Shown: positions 10,953-21,828 of the stretch, piece by piece
How positions within the stretch are numbered: the stretch's first letter is position 1
How the letters are laid out: every line of letters starts with the position of its first letter
The notes under the pieces: generated by a model
What the model was told of the DNA's origin: nothing
What the model saw: the letters and a program-made list of their open reading frames with translations, nothing else
The model's database searches: none
Made by a program: the position numbers and the translations under genes
Origin: Tritrichomonas musculus
Taxonomy: Eukaryota; Parabasalia; Tritrichomonadida; Tritrichomonadidae
Direction of reading: 5' to 3'
Assembly: GCA_039105265.1 (NCBI GenBank)
Contig: JAPFFF010000032.1
Location: 310,001-374,000 of the forward strand
DNA length: 64,000 bases

Positions 10953-11640
10953 CCTTTGAAAGAATCATACTTTTACTCGTTTGTGCAGCAAGATGAGTCG
11001 TTAGTTTGAATGATTCAGAGCCCTTATTAGACCTAAACTTGCAGCCAATAACAACTCCTTTTAGTGAATTCAAGAAGAGAGCACTTCCTTCACTGAGAAG
11101 GCCATTCTTAGTTGAAGATGCTGAATTTGACAGAAAAGATTTTTCGAGTGCAAATAAATACCGCCGCCATCAACTTGCAGTTTTCTATTTTGAATTCATC
11201 TTCAATCTGCTTGTCAAGATTGGCATAAATGCAACCACCACCATCTGTGGATGATGTATAGTGGATGAATTCTGATTGTTCCATATTGATGACGCAGTAG
11301 GCAACATTGATAGCTCCACCGTTTCCTTCCTCACTTTTGACAGAAAGATCGTTGAACTTGCAATTGCAAATCGAAACCTTTAATGAAATGATTGCTCATA
11401 ATTGCACTGATATTATTTTGTGGATTAGAAAATGTGACATTATTAAATGAAAATTCTTTTGTAACAATGAATAAGTAGTCTTCGTCTTTGGGAAGCTCAT
11501 AATCATATCACTCCCTAATGGCAACAACATTCGGATTTTTCAAGATGGCAACAACTCAGTTGCGGAAAATTTTTGAAAATGAGACCAAATATCGATTGAA
11601 TTTTACTCCGACCGCTATTTCATCGAGGATTTCAAAGAAC
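10953..11640 (-). pseudogene. Broken Pmp-like surface protein fragment
   Basis: On the minus strand the region encodes NNVTFSNPQNNISAIMSN in one frame and then, in another, NGGAINVAYCVINMEQSEFI followed by DGGGCIYANL. The GGAI and DGGGxIYA motifs are those of trichomonad Pmp-like repeat proteins, here in their natural order. At least one frame change and the lack of a start mark it as a fragment. It lies directly beside the 9-bp duplication of MULE-like element 2, so the insertion may have struck this gene. The opposite-strand ORF in the same place is judged to be a shadow. Confidence 0.6.
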
Positions 11641-11664
11641 TAGTTTTACTTGGCACAGGCAGAG

Positions 11665-11826
11665 ATGGCCAACGTTGACGTTGAGCTCGTTGAATTTTTT
11701 AACCACTTATTCTCTGACTGTCAACTATTAACGACGTTGAGACCGTTAAGGTCAACGAAAAGAACGACTATCAACGAAGCTTTCAACGTTCAGATAACAT
11801 TGAAAAAACGAACGAGTTAACGTTAA
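11665..11826. promoter_or_regulatory. Dense AACG/CGTT cluster upstream of the Myb gene
   Basis: About 160 bp hold some 16 AACG or CGTT tetramers, several as TAACGA, CAACGA or GTTAACG. Trichomonas Myb proteins bind TAACGA-type sites (established for T. vaginalis Myb factors). The cluster ends about 500 bp before the Myb ATG. The GC content is clearly higher than nearby. A 51-codon ORF from the ATG at 11665 spans the same DNA, so a small peptide gene is an alternative. Confidence 0.3.
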
Positions 11827-12320
11827 TTTACATTGATATTATGAAAAAATTTTTTTTACTATTTAAAATTTTTCAACCACTTCACCATTCAAATTTTTTC
11901 CGACCATTCAATTTTTTTTTTACCATAAAAAAATTTCTGGACAATTTTTCACATTAGCATAGAAAATGGGAGTACCGAAAATATTTTATTTCAAGAATTC
12001 CATATATTTATTATTATTAACATGAAAATATTATAATTTGTTTCTTAGAATAGCTCTTACTTAAGGATATACAAATTACAAAATGGAAAATTTTTATGTT
12101 ATTTTTTTCACTTTCACGTTATTCTCCATATTCAATTCAATATTCTGCCGAAAATTTTTTGTTTCAAAAACTGGAATAATCAGAAAATTGAATGAATATG
12201 TAAAAAAATTTCAGAAAAATTTAAACAACAGATTTCAATTACTCTGAAAAAGTGTTTATCTCCCTGAATTTTTCTTTACATTTTTAAACTATTTTTGCGT
12301 GTCAAATCTATATTTTTTTA

Positions 12321-12974
12321 ATGCGTTCTCAAGGTCGTAAAACACTCAAAAAGCGCGAATCAACGTTAAAAACAACAAAGTGCAAATTTACAACTGAAGA
12401 TGACATTAAACTTAGGAATTTAGTTAAGCAATATGGAACAAAATCATGGCCATTTATATCAAGCAAATTTAAGAATAGAAACACGAGGCAGTGCAGAGAT
12501 AGATGGAACAATTACTTGAATCCCAGTAATGATAATTCAAAATGGACAAACGAAGAAGATATACAATTAATAAATCTTTTTTTTATGATTGGAAAACAAT
12601 GGTCCAAACTTTCTTGTTTCTTTCCAAAAAGAACCCCTGTTAACATACGAAACAGATGTCGCATGATATTAAAAAATATGAAACAAAATTATAATGTAAT
12701 AGAACAAAATCAACAGTGCGAATTTAACAATCAAATGCTGGATTCATATGAACCATTAAACGTTGCCAAAAAATATCAAATTGAAAATATGATTAATTCA
12801 GATACCGTTGTACAATTTTCCGAATCATTGAATGATGAAAACGGTCCTGAAATCAAGCAAAAAGTTGTTTTTTCAAACGATCAAGATACAAAACAATCAA
12901 AAAAAATTTTACCACCATGCATTGATCTGCCATTTCATCCATTTTCACATCTTAAACAAACAAAAAATGAATGA
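12321..12974 (+). CDS. Two-repeat Myb (R2R3-type) DNA-binding protein
   Basis: 217 residues from a true ATG. A basic N-terminus is followed by two Myb/SANT repeats: about residues 20-68 (KFTTEDDIKL...SWPFISSKF...RQCRDRWNNYL) and 70-120 (KWTNEEDIQLI...QWSKLSCFF...VNIRNRCRMIL). Repeat 2 ends in a non-standard recognition helix, but the spacing of the aromatic residues is kept. The C-terminal 100 residues are acidic to polar and disordered. Short Myb proteins of this layout are the main known sequence-specific transcription factors of trichomonads (for example the Myb proteins controlling ap65-1 in T. vaginalis). It probably acts in the nucleus; the targets are unknown. Confidence 0.9.
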   Translation: MRSQGRKTLKKRESTLKTTKCKFTTEDDIKLRNLVKQYGTKSWPFISSKFKNRNTRQCRDRWNNYLNPSNDNSKWTNEEDIQLINLFFMIGKQWSKLSCFFPKRTPVNIRNRCRMILKNMKQNYNVIEQNQQCEFNNQMLDSYEPLNVAKKYQIENMINSDTVVQFSESLNDENGPEIKQKVVFSNDQDTKQSKKILPPCIDLPFHPFSHLKQTKNE

Positions 12975-14002
12975 AATGAGATAATTCTCATAGACTCTTA
13001 TTAATATTAAATATCTTATATTTAATATTTACAAATAAAAAAAATATTTTTTAAATTACTTATTTTATCATTGTAATATGTGTAACATTTAAAATTTACA
13101 AACAAGTATATCTTTATGTTCAATCTTATCTATGTATGTTTTTTTTTTTTTTTTTTTCCAATTTGAGTTCTTAAATCTATGAGTGCTTTTTGGAATAAAA
13201 TCATTTAAAAAAATTCCATATTTTATTCCATCAAGAAAAAAGCTGGCAGCATTCACATTGAAAATGATATAATTCATTCAAATTTTTTTAGTGAAAATAT
13301 TAAAATACATTTTTTCTTTTTATGTAAAAATTTTTTTGTTAAACGTTTAATTCAAATACTCATCAAATCTATGACAAGAAAATAATTTAAGGATGTTGCC
13401 CACGGCCCAATTATGCATGCCATTAAAAAAATCTGCCCTGCCCACATGGGCAATGCATTTTTTTATATAAATATATTAAAATTTTTTGCATTAATAATGT
13501 GTATAAATTTTACTTTTAAATATTTTTTTAAGGGCAGCGACCAATGTCCCTACTTTAACGGTCATTTTTAACGGTTATAGTATTTATTTACCTGCAAAAA
13601 CAACGAGAGATGTGAATTTTATGATAAATTACGCATAAAATGTTTTAACAATGCTATTATACAAAAATGTTTATAAGACGAATTCAAAAAAACTGAAAAT
13701 TCAGATAAAAATTAGAATATGATTTATCCAAAAAACAAAAAAAACTTAATAAATTAGTCGAAATGTTAACGTTAACATTATACAAAAGATGTTTATTTAA
13801 ATTAAAACAAAATTTTCTTCTATATTAGGAAATAATATTATTAGTAATTTCTTTATCTGCATTTATAAAAATATTTTTAAGTTAAATAGCATGTGAAGTT
13901 CTTATAAATAGTTTTGTTTGATGTTTTCATGGGCAAAAAAGTTGAATTCATCTATTTCAAATTGTCTTGAAAAAAGTGTGAATTTTTTTTTTTTCCAAAT
14001 AA
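12975..14002. other. Intergenic, nothing firm
   Basis: AT-rich, with a poly-T run at about 13139-13157 and short higher-GC islands near 13395-13450 and 13533-13560. The ORFs here have low-complexity products and are not accepted as genes. Confidence 0.5.
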
Positions 14003-14146
14003 GCTCGGAAATGCTTTTTTGAGCTTTTTTTACTGTGATTTAGAAGCTGTTTATTGCAATCATCTGAATCAATAATAATTCAATCGGGATATAACAATAA
14101 GCAGCTCCAAAATACAATAAAAAAGCCCAGAAGAGCATTTATAAGC
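14003..14146. mobile_element. Foldback (hairpin) MITE candidate
   Basis: The sequence folds on itself around about 14070. The left arm AGCTCGGAAATGCT...GAGCTTTTTTTA...GAAGCTGTTTATTG pairs with a right arm reading CAATAAGCAGCTCC...AAAAAAGCCC...AGAGCATTTATAAGCT. The arms are about 60 bp with roughly 80% matching by eye. No clear target duplication was seen. Confidence 0.45.
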
Positions 14147-14149
14147 TAT

Positions 14150-15361
14150 ATATTTCTAATTCAAGAACTGGTTGTTCCTATACTTTATATTGAAAGAAGT
14201 AATATTTGAATATTATTCCTTTATTCTTTTTTTTTTATTTATAAATTTATAAATTTATGACAATTACTAAGAATATGTTTATCAAATATATTAAAATTAA
14301 AATGATTCAGATTATCCTATAAAAAAAATATAAAATATCATATGTTAAAAACTGTTATAGCTTTTTTAACCACCATCATTATGATAATCACATTGTGATG
14401 ATTCTTTTGAGACCCAATTTGATTTGTTTATTTAAAAAGGATATCATAATATGAGCCCTCTAATATACTCTATTAGATTTAAAAGAAATTCGGCCCTCAA
14501 TTTTTTGAATGAGTTCTTTAAAATTTTTTTCCAGATTTGTTTTTACAATCAAAAATGAAAAAAGAATACCAAAATATTAAATTGTAGAAATAAATGAAGA
14601 TAAATATACTTATTTACTTCTTTAATGATGAAAATAATTTAACTTTATGATTTATATTAAATTCATAAAAATATTTTTCACAAAATTTAATTTGAATACC
14701 AAATATATTATGTAATAATGCTTTTTACTTCAAAATATTACTAAGTTTACATTTTTTATGAAAAGCATTTCGACAATTCTCATATAAAAATGAAATAATT
14801 TGAATAATTCTTAATGATTGATTATTATTTTCCTATTTTGTACTAGTTTGGTAAAATTTGTAATCAAAAAAAATATAAATATAGCGAATAAACCTTTTTT
14901 TGAAAAAAATATTTTTAAAAATGTGGTTATATTTTTTGTTTTTGGGCAATTTCCAAAAAATCTTGGTCATTTTGGGCAAATTTTTTATAAATGGTCGGGC
15001 AAAAACGCATCATTACTCAAAAAGTATTTAAATTATACAAAAGAATATTAAACAACAAAAAAGCTGATTTTACTTTTACTTTTACTTTTTCTTTTATTCG
15101 CTTAATTGTATATATTTGTAATTGGAAGATGAAAAATGAATCAGGTATATCAATGAGATTTATAGTGATAATATTATATATTAATATTTTTTATATAGCA
15201 AGAGGCATATGATAGATTTAGATAAATGTGTTTGATTAGCTGAATGTATGAAAATAAAACATTATTTTCTTTTATCTTTTTTTATAAAAATAATTTTCAA
15301 ATTATTATATATGTTTCTACCTTAAAAAATGGTCAAAAAAAGTTAGGGTGTTGTTGAAAAA
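14150..15361. other. Intergenic, nothing recognised
   Basis: Strongly AT-rich. The short ORFs near 14818-15212 encode low-complexity Lys/Phe/Ile/Asn strings with no family resemblance. Confidence 0.5.
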
Positions 15362-16423
15362 GTTAGGGGATAGGGGGTCAACCGCCGAAGATGAGTCAAA
15401 AAATATATTTTTTAAAGATAATGATAAATAAATGATGGAAATATATTCCTTACTTTATATAGTTTATTTTAAAATATTTATTATTAAATTTCATCTATAG
15501 GTCCACAAAAGGCAACAACTTTTCGAAAATTAAAAAAAAATAAACCATAATTCACCATTTTATAAAAAAGTGGCTTTTATGATTATTTGAATCAAATTGA
15601 TTAATATTTTAAGTTTTATTCAAGAAGGTTATTATGATAATATTTATTTGCTTAGGTTATCAATTTAAAATTAATTTTTGAATCACAATTAAAATTATTT
15701 TAATATCATAATAATATAATCATTGATATATATTTCAATCTATCATAAAATTGATTTTTAATAGATTTTCTCTCTTATTTTTTAATATTTTTATTACATT
15801 TGCATCAATTTCATATAATCATTTAGAATATAACTATCATATAACATTTTATGTAATTAAAGAGCAGAATTATAAAATTATCACATTTAAACTCGTTTTA
15901 TAATCATTTCAATGGCAGAACAAAGTCTTTTATTAATTATCTTAATGATTTTACAGAAAATTTTTAAGAAATAACTCAATTTTCAAATCACAAGTCATTA
16001 CAACTTTAATGCTTTGCCTTTTTTGGCCCTATAGATAAAATTAGGAAAAAATATTTTTAATAAATAGTATATTCAATGAACAAAATAGTTCTATAATTAT
16101 TATACAAAAATTCTCAGATTTTAAGGTACAAATCCAGTACGTTATTTTTTGAATAGGAGAACGTTTATTATTTGAATAGTTGCATGTCTCTGAAAAAGTT
16201 TAAATTGACTAGGTTTGTTTTTGACACTTATTTTACAATTTAAATAAACATTATGACATGTTATATGAAATGGATGAAAATAATCGTTTTTTATTTAACA
16301 TGTCATCTTATTCTTTGAGAATTTCAAAAAAAATTGCGGTTACTAAACGTACTGGATTTGTACCTTAAGTTTGCTTTAAAATTTTGACAAAAATTTTACG
16401 GTTGACCCCCCTATGTTAGGGGG
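15362..16423. mobile_element. Candidate element with GC-rich inverted ends
   Basis: Both ends carry a rare GC-rich motif in opposite orientation: TAGGGGGTCAACCG near 15371-15384 and CGGTTGACCCCCCTA at 16399-16413. The interior is non-coding and holds the small TTAA-flanked MITE at 16125-16364. No target duplication could be fixed, and related GGGGTCAA motifs also occur outside at 16573 and 16684, so the limits are uncertain. Confidence 0.35.
16125..16364. mobile_element. 240-bp MITE with TTAA flanks
   Basis: The ends are near-perfect inverted repeats (GGTACAAATCCAGTACGTT on the left; its reverse complement on the right). TTAA tetramers flank it exactly, at 16121-16124 and 16365-16368. TTAA duplication suggests a piggyBac-type mobiliser, though TTAA is a palindrome and part of it could belong to the inverted repeat. 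No coding capacity. Confidence 0.65.
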
Positions 16424-16606
16424 TTTATTCCTTTTCTTTATTTGTAAAAATTAAAATTTAGCGAAAAAAGCGTGAGTAGCTAGCTACTCATGGTATTTTT
16501 CACAAAAGTGCCAAAAAGTTCTCGCCGATTTTTTCTGAAGTACGATACAGGGTCAATATTGGCCTTAACCGTTGGGGTCAAAAGAGATTGGGGAAAAAAA
16601 ATATCT

Positions 16607-16640
<34 letters not shown>

Positions 16641-17168
16641 GTTGCGAAAAATGTTGTCGAGCGGGGATTTAATTTTTTGATCGTTGGGGTCAATTTTTAC
16701 CTAAAATAAAACAGGTATTTTTATTGGGTTGATCCAATTCATTTTTTTATAAATTTTGAATTTCCCCTAATATATTTGATTAATTCATTATGATTAATTT
16801 GTTAGTATTTTTTTTCTCATCTTATTGATATTTAAATTTTTGAAGAATTTCAGTTAAAAGCAGAATATAATTAAATTAAGATAGCACGAATGCAGTATTT
16901 GGCTTTTGAATGCGTATAATAAAGTTTTAAATTAATATAAATTTTATTTTATATAGAAAAAAAAAATAAGGCCAAGGGTTGAGTCGAACAAGTGGTATCT
17001 TATTACAATTATACAATTTAGAAAGTTTCAGTAGATTATTCCTTAACTATAAAAATATAAAGTCATATCGAATAATTGAATTAATTCAAAGCATTTTAAC
17101 ATAATTATATGATTTTACCTCAAAAAAATGTTTTGAAATGAAAATTGGTGCAAAAATAATGATCAATA
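16424..17168. other. Intergenic with 30-bp poly-T
   Basis: A poly-T tract of about 30 bp lies at 16610-16639, in a locally GC-richer segment with repeated GTTGGGGTCAA motifs. I found no gene. Confidence 0.5.
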
Positions 17169-17178
17169 TATGAATTCA

Positions 17179-18517
17179 GAAGTGCGAGAACTAAAATAAC
17201 GTATTTTTTGTTTTAAAAAAAGATTGATTTTTCAAAAAATAATTCGTTAGCCTTATGATTTTTTTAATAAAATAAAGTATATAATTGATTATATATATTA
17301 TATATCAGTATCAAACTATTTGAAAGTTCATACGTCTAAATTCAAATTTTTCATATTTTGAAGAATATGATTGAAGTTGAAACAATATTGATTATTTATT
17401 CATTTCATCATATTCTAAATAGAATTATTGATATAATTTCTAATTAATATATATATAATATTATAATATAAATGAGATAAATTTATTTTAACAAAAAAAT
17501 TATAGAAAACATAAATATCTAGCTATACTATTTATTTTATGGGGATAATTATTTTATATTAGAATTATATTATATTGTATGATATTATATTATGATTATT
17601 TTTAAATCCGCTCGACGGGCGTAGTTTTATTTTTATATTCACAAAAAGTTATAAAAGAATTGAGTAGAAATGTTCGTTAGGCTTAAATCCCCTCAAAATT
17701 CTGTACAAATTCCGTTATATAATATTTTATTAATATTTCTTAAATATCAGTAAATTAAAAATAAATAAAAAGTAATATATAATTTTTGGACGAAATTTAT
17801 TTTAAAAAATATTTTTTTTTATCTTGAAATAGCAAACAGAGGACAGATCTTATCTTCAATAATTTTATAAATCTACTTTCACACTTTATACGCTTAATAC
17901 TTTCATTAAATTAAATAATAATATAATAATAACAGACCATTATAATAAATAAGACTAAAATAAATAATTCTCAAGAATTTCAGATTATATCTTTATAAAC
18001 CATGCATTATTCATTAGAGAAATAATTATTAAACCAATTAAATATCAGTTATTTGTCAAATGACAACAATAAAACATATTTTTGAGAATCTTTGTTTCAT
18101 AATCGTAATTTTCAACCAAAGAAATAGTTTAATTTATGAGTTATCAAATAATATCATTGATATTAATAACAATATATCATTTTATGCTATATTCTTTGTT
18201 TGTATAATTTTCGAATATTGAAATCCTTTAATTGTTCAACGATTACAAAAGTTAAAAATGTGAATATATAAATTATTTTATTTAAACAAATATAAAAATT
18301 ACCTTAAAAAATAAATTATTTGGTGCTCTTTTTTTATTTTTTTAGAAACAAAAATTTGAATTGTTTATTTTCTCATATTCAATTTTAAGATCAATATAAT
18401 ATTACTCGTAGCGAACCAAATTAAACAATTATACATTAATTATACATTATTTTACCTGTATAAATAAATATCTAAATTTGAAATAAATTGGTTAACCAAA
18501 GGTAGTTCTCGCACCTC
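17179..18517. mobile_element. Non-autonomous MULE-like element 3 (10-bp target duplication)
   Basis: The 10-bp direct repeats TATGAATTCA (17169-17178 and 18518-18527) flank a 1339-bp AT-rich block. Its first 15 bases (GAAGTGCGAGAACTA) match the inverted last 15 with one mismatch. The interior has no credible ORF. Repeat length and end structure fit Mutator-like elements. It ends about 70 bp beyond the 3' end of the viperin-type gene. Confidence 0.7.
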
Positions 18518-18589
18518 TATGAATTCATATAAATAATAAAAATTTTATATAATTTTATAAAAAATATATATTATATCTTTTTTTAAAAA

Positions 18590-19492
18590 TCAAATATCTT
18601 CAATATCAGGTATTTCATTAATTTTGAAAACACCACCTCTGTTCAAGAATTTTTCTTCATTGAATCCAACATCATTTATAATGTCTTTAAATTCATGATC
18701 TAGTAGACAATTTTTCCTGATTTTACTTCCTGTTGACGAGTCCAAAAGATAACCGCTTTCATCAACGACAAAATAAGAGGTCAGCATATCATCATTATCC
18801 TCAAATTGTGGTTTTATGACGCATTTCTTTTCACATTCTTTCTTCCAGTTCATCCATTCATCATCAGTGATGAAGCCGTTATAAGGGGTACGTTCATCTT
18901 TATCGACTCCATTTTCATTTTCAATTTTAAGAACTCTAAAAACTTTCCATCTTTGTGGCTTAATTTCATTGACCAAATCAATAATTGAGAAATCATTTAA
19001 ATTTTCTCTGCAAATAACAGTGTTAAGTTTCAAATATTTGTGATTTTGCTTGCATAAATTAGCAATTTTTTTGACACATTCAACATGTGGCAATTCATTT
19101 GGATTCGAATTTCTTGAGCATCTTCCAATTAATTTATTAATATCATTATTTCCTGAATCAATTGAAATTCCAATCATATCAAGATCATCTTTGATATTGT
19201 TGAATAGCTTCTCTGATAATAATGATGAATTTGTAACAATTGATGTTTCAAGATTTTTTTGCTTGATATAGTGAAGTAAGCTTTTTGCAAGTTGAGGAAG
19301 CATGAATGGCTCTCCGCCAGCAAGATTGATCCTTTTAACCAATGGTGATCTTGCAATATTATCAATTATTTTGAACCACTCTTCTTTTTTCAAAGTTGTA
19401 TTATCTTCACATCCTCGATGAAAGCAAAATGAACAATGGTAATTGCAGCATCTTAAAAAATGCATGTTTACTGTGTATTTCCTTTGTTCCAT
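18590..19492 (-). CDS. Viperin-type radical SAM enzyme
   Basis: The start is the ATG at 19490-19492, giving about 300 residues; the frame is open further upstream but has no other ATG. The radical SAM cluster CNYHCSFC (Cys16, 20, 23) sits in the viperin-specific context ...NMHFLRCCNYHCSFCFH. It is followed by NLAGGEPF (SAM binding), SIVTNSS- and SCD/SIDSG-type strands, LIGR, RWKVFRVLKIENENG and, at the C-terminus, GFNEEKFLNRGGVFK. All of these match vertebrate viperin in order. Viperins convert CTP (or other NTPs) into 3'-deoxy-3',4'-didehydro nucleotides that stop viral polymerases. Unlike human viperin it lacks the N-terminal membrane helix and the C-terminal tryptophan used for cluster loading, so it is probably cytosolic. 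Confidence 0.9.
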   Translation of the reverse strand: MEQRKYTVNMHFLRCCNYHCSFCFHRGCEDNTTLKKEEWFKIIDNIARSPLVKRINLAGGEPFMLPQLAKSLLHYIKQKNLETSIVTNSSLLSEKLFNNIKDDLDMIGISIDSGNNDINKLIGRCSRNSNPNELPHVECVKKIANLCKQNHKYLKLNTVICRENLNDFSIIDLVNEIKPQRWKVFRVLKIENENGVDKDERTPYNGFITDDEWMNWKKECEKKCVIKPQFEDNDDMLTSYFVVDESGYLLDSSTGSKIRKNCLLDHEFKDIINDVGFNEEKFLNRGGVFKINEIPDIEDI

Positions 19493-19817
19493 GGAAAAAT
19501 ATGGTCGTTCAAAAACGTTAATAAATTCAATTGTAAAAACATATGTCACCAATTTCTTAGTTTTTCTTTCAATTTTTTATATTTATGCCAATAACTTCCT
19601 ACTTTATATTTTTTTAAAAAGATAATTTTCAACTCTTCTCTTATTTTTTGACAGAAATATTTTTCCTCAAATACGAATATGATAATTTTTTTTTTTTTTT
19701 TTTAATTTGCAAATGATCCCTCCTTTAATAATTATATTGGTTGATCAATAAAAAAAAAAATTTAACAATAGTAATTATCTTCATTATGAAAAGCAATTTG
19801 ACCTTATTTTGTCAGTA

Positions 19818-20295
19818 GACTTGTTATTCTCCGATTCTCGAGATCGATAATTGATTGACTTTTTGATATCGATACATAAATATGCACAGATTCTCGAGAT
19901 CGATTTCAGAGATCGAAAATTTTTTTTTTTTTTTTCAGTTTTTGATATCAGAATTTTCAATTAAACTTTTTGATTAATATATGATCGTAATTTATTCTCA
20001 AATATTTCATAAAAAAGAATGTATTTTTTGATTTTAATCTTAAAATAAACATCAATACATTCTATTATTTATTTTTAGATATAATAAAATCACAAATATC
20101 AATTATAAAAAAGATAAATCAGTTTGAGATCTCGAGATCTCGGTAATTGATATCAGGTTTACTATTTTTTTATATCACATTTCATATCTGATATCATGAT
20201 AATCGATAATCTCGATATCAGATTTTTAAACTGATAATCGAGTATCAGATGTAAAAAAGTGACGTTTTTGATATCGATTCTCAAAATAACAAGTC
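19818..20295. mobile_element. MITE copy 2, TA target site
   Basis: This is the second copy of the MITE at 3699-4172, here 478 bp and in the same orientation, with TA at 19816-19817 and 20296-20297. Differences from copy 1 are scattered substitutions and homopolymer length changes. It lies between the viperin-type gene and gene B. Confidence 0.85.
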
Positions 20296-20561
20296 TATTT
20301 GTCAGTAACGGTTATTCTCAATTTAGATCAAAATAAAAAGATATTGGAGGAATTACACATAAATATGACCATTATATCAACTAAAATTGCATATAAAACC
20401 TATAAATATAAAATAATAAGAAAACGTTATCAGGAATTTATTTTCCATAATAACAAAAATTACAATGTCTACAACAGCATTTACAAATATATCGCTATTT
20501 ACTAAATATTGGAATATGGTAGAAATCTCATTCAACCATTTTAATCTTTTTTCAGCTTTTT

Positions 20562-20601
<40 letters not shown>

Positions 20602-20673
20602 ATTTTTGCCACTTTACTTAATGTTTCGTTTTTTTGTTAACCATTTATAAATAACGTATTTACTTTTAAACTA

Positions 20674-21828
20674 ATGAGTAATCAAAACCTCCTGGATGCA
20701 TCAGAAAATGGAGACATTGAATCGGTCCAACAGCTCATCACCAATCAACAGCTTGATATAAATTGCAGAGACGTTTGAATACCAAAATCATTTCATAAAA
20801 TTTAAAATAAATCTTTTTTTTTATTTCATTTCAAATCATAATCATTTATGGAATTAGTCATATATTATTTTATTACACGCCATTAATATTAGCTGCCCGT
20901 GCTGGCCATACAGAAATTGTTCAACTATTATTAACACGTGAAGGGATAGATATCAACTGTAAAGCAATTTTTAATACAATAATCATTCATAAAATCCATA
21001 TACAACTTTTTTAATGACATTCAAAAAATAGATTATTTAATGGAATTTTTACTTTCCTTTAAATTAATAGTACTCCTTTAATTTTTGCCTCTCGTCATGG
21101 CCATATTGAAATTGCACAAGAATTATTATCAAGAAGAAGTATTGATATTAACAGCAAAACCATTTTTAATTCACAATTTTTTTTATGAAATTTTAAATTC
21201 AATTTTTTTTTCATACAATTTTAAAAACACTTTTTATTTATGGAATTTAAATAAAAATTGTTTTAAATAGTACAGCTTTAATTTGTGCAGCACGATGGGG
21301 TTATGTTCAAATTGTTCAATATTTGCTATCGCATCAAGTTACTGACATTAACAGTAAAAACATTTCAAATTTTTTTTTTATAAAATTTTTTTTAACATTT
21401 TTTAATTCAGTTTATCACATAAAATTTTAATGGAATTTAAAAATAATTCTATTTTAATTGGGCAGCATTGGCATATGCAGCAAATTATGGCCATACAGAA
21501 GTTGTTCAATGTTTATTATTAGAAAGAATTACTGATATAAACACCAAAACAATTTTTTTTTTGAAAAAAAATTTAAATAAAATTCAAAAATAAAATTTGA
21601 TTTTCATGGAATTAAATTAAATTTTATTAATGGAATTGAAAATAATTTTGTTTTAATCATACTCCAATAATGCTGGCTGCAACAGAAGGATTCATTGATA
21701 TTGTTCGAGATTTGCTCGTTCAAAGAGGTATTGATATCACCTGCAAAGACAAAATTCAACAAAAAAAAATTTTTTTAAACAACATTTTTTTTTCTTTATT
21801 TATGGAATTCTAAAATAATTTTTTTAAT
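20674..21828 (+). other. Six ankyrin exons separated by AT-rich spacers (gene B, 5' part)
   Basis: The ATG at 20674 starts NLLDASENGDIESVQQLI...DINCRD, the ankyrin cap of TKL-ankyrin kinases. Further repeats lie at about 20868-20975, 21069-21170, 21269-21370, 21459-21560 and 21658-21759, the last four spanning exactly 102 bp (34 residues). Examples are TPLILAARAGHTEIVQLLL and TALICAARWGYVQIVQYLL. The spacers (69-98 bp) contain stops. Only the first has a GT start (GACGTTTGAA). All six hold ATGGAATT about 20-35 bp before the next exon. No repeat carries a frameshift. Joined at these points, the six repeats run in frame into the kinase exon. Boundaries rest on the ankyrin model. Confidence 0.65.

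Noticed and set aside
11006-11254. Plus ORF of 82 residues
   Set aside because: The opposite strand carries clear Pmp-like motifs; this is its shadow.
14818-15212. Overlapping plus ORFs
   Set aside because: Low-complexity AT-driven products with no recognisable domain.
16490-16672. ORF through the poly-T tract
   Set aside because: The product is a run of phenylalanines from a homopolymer.
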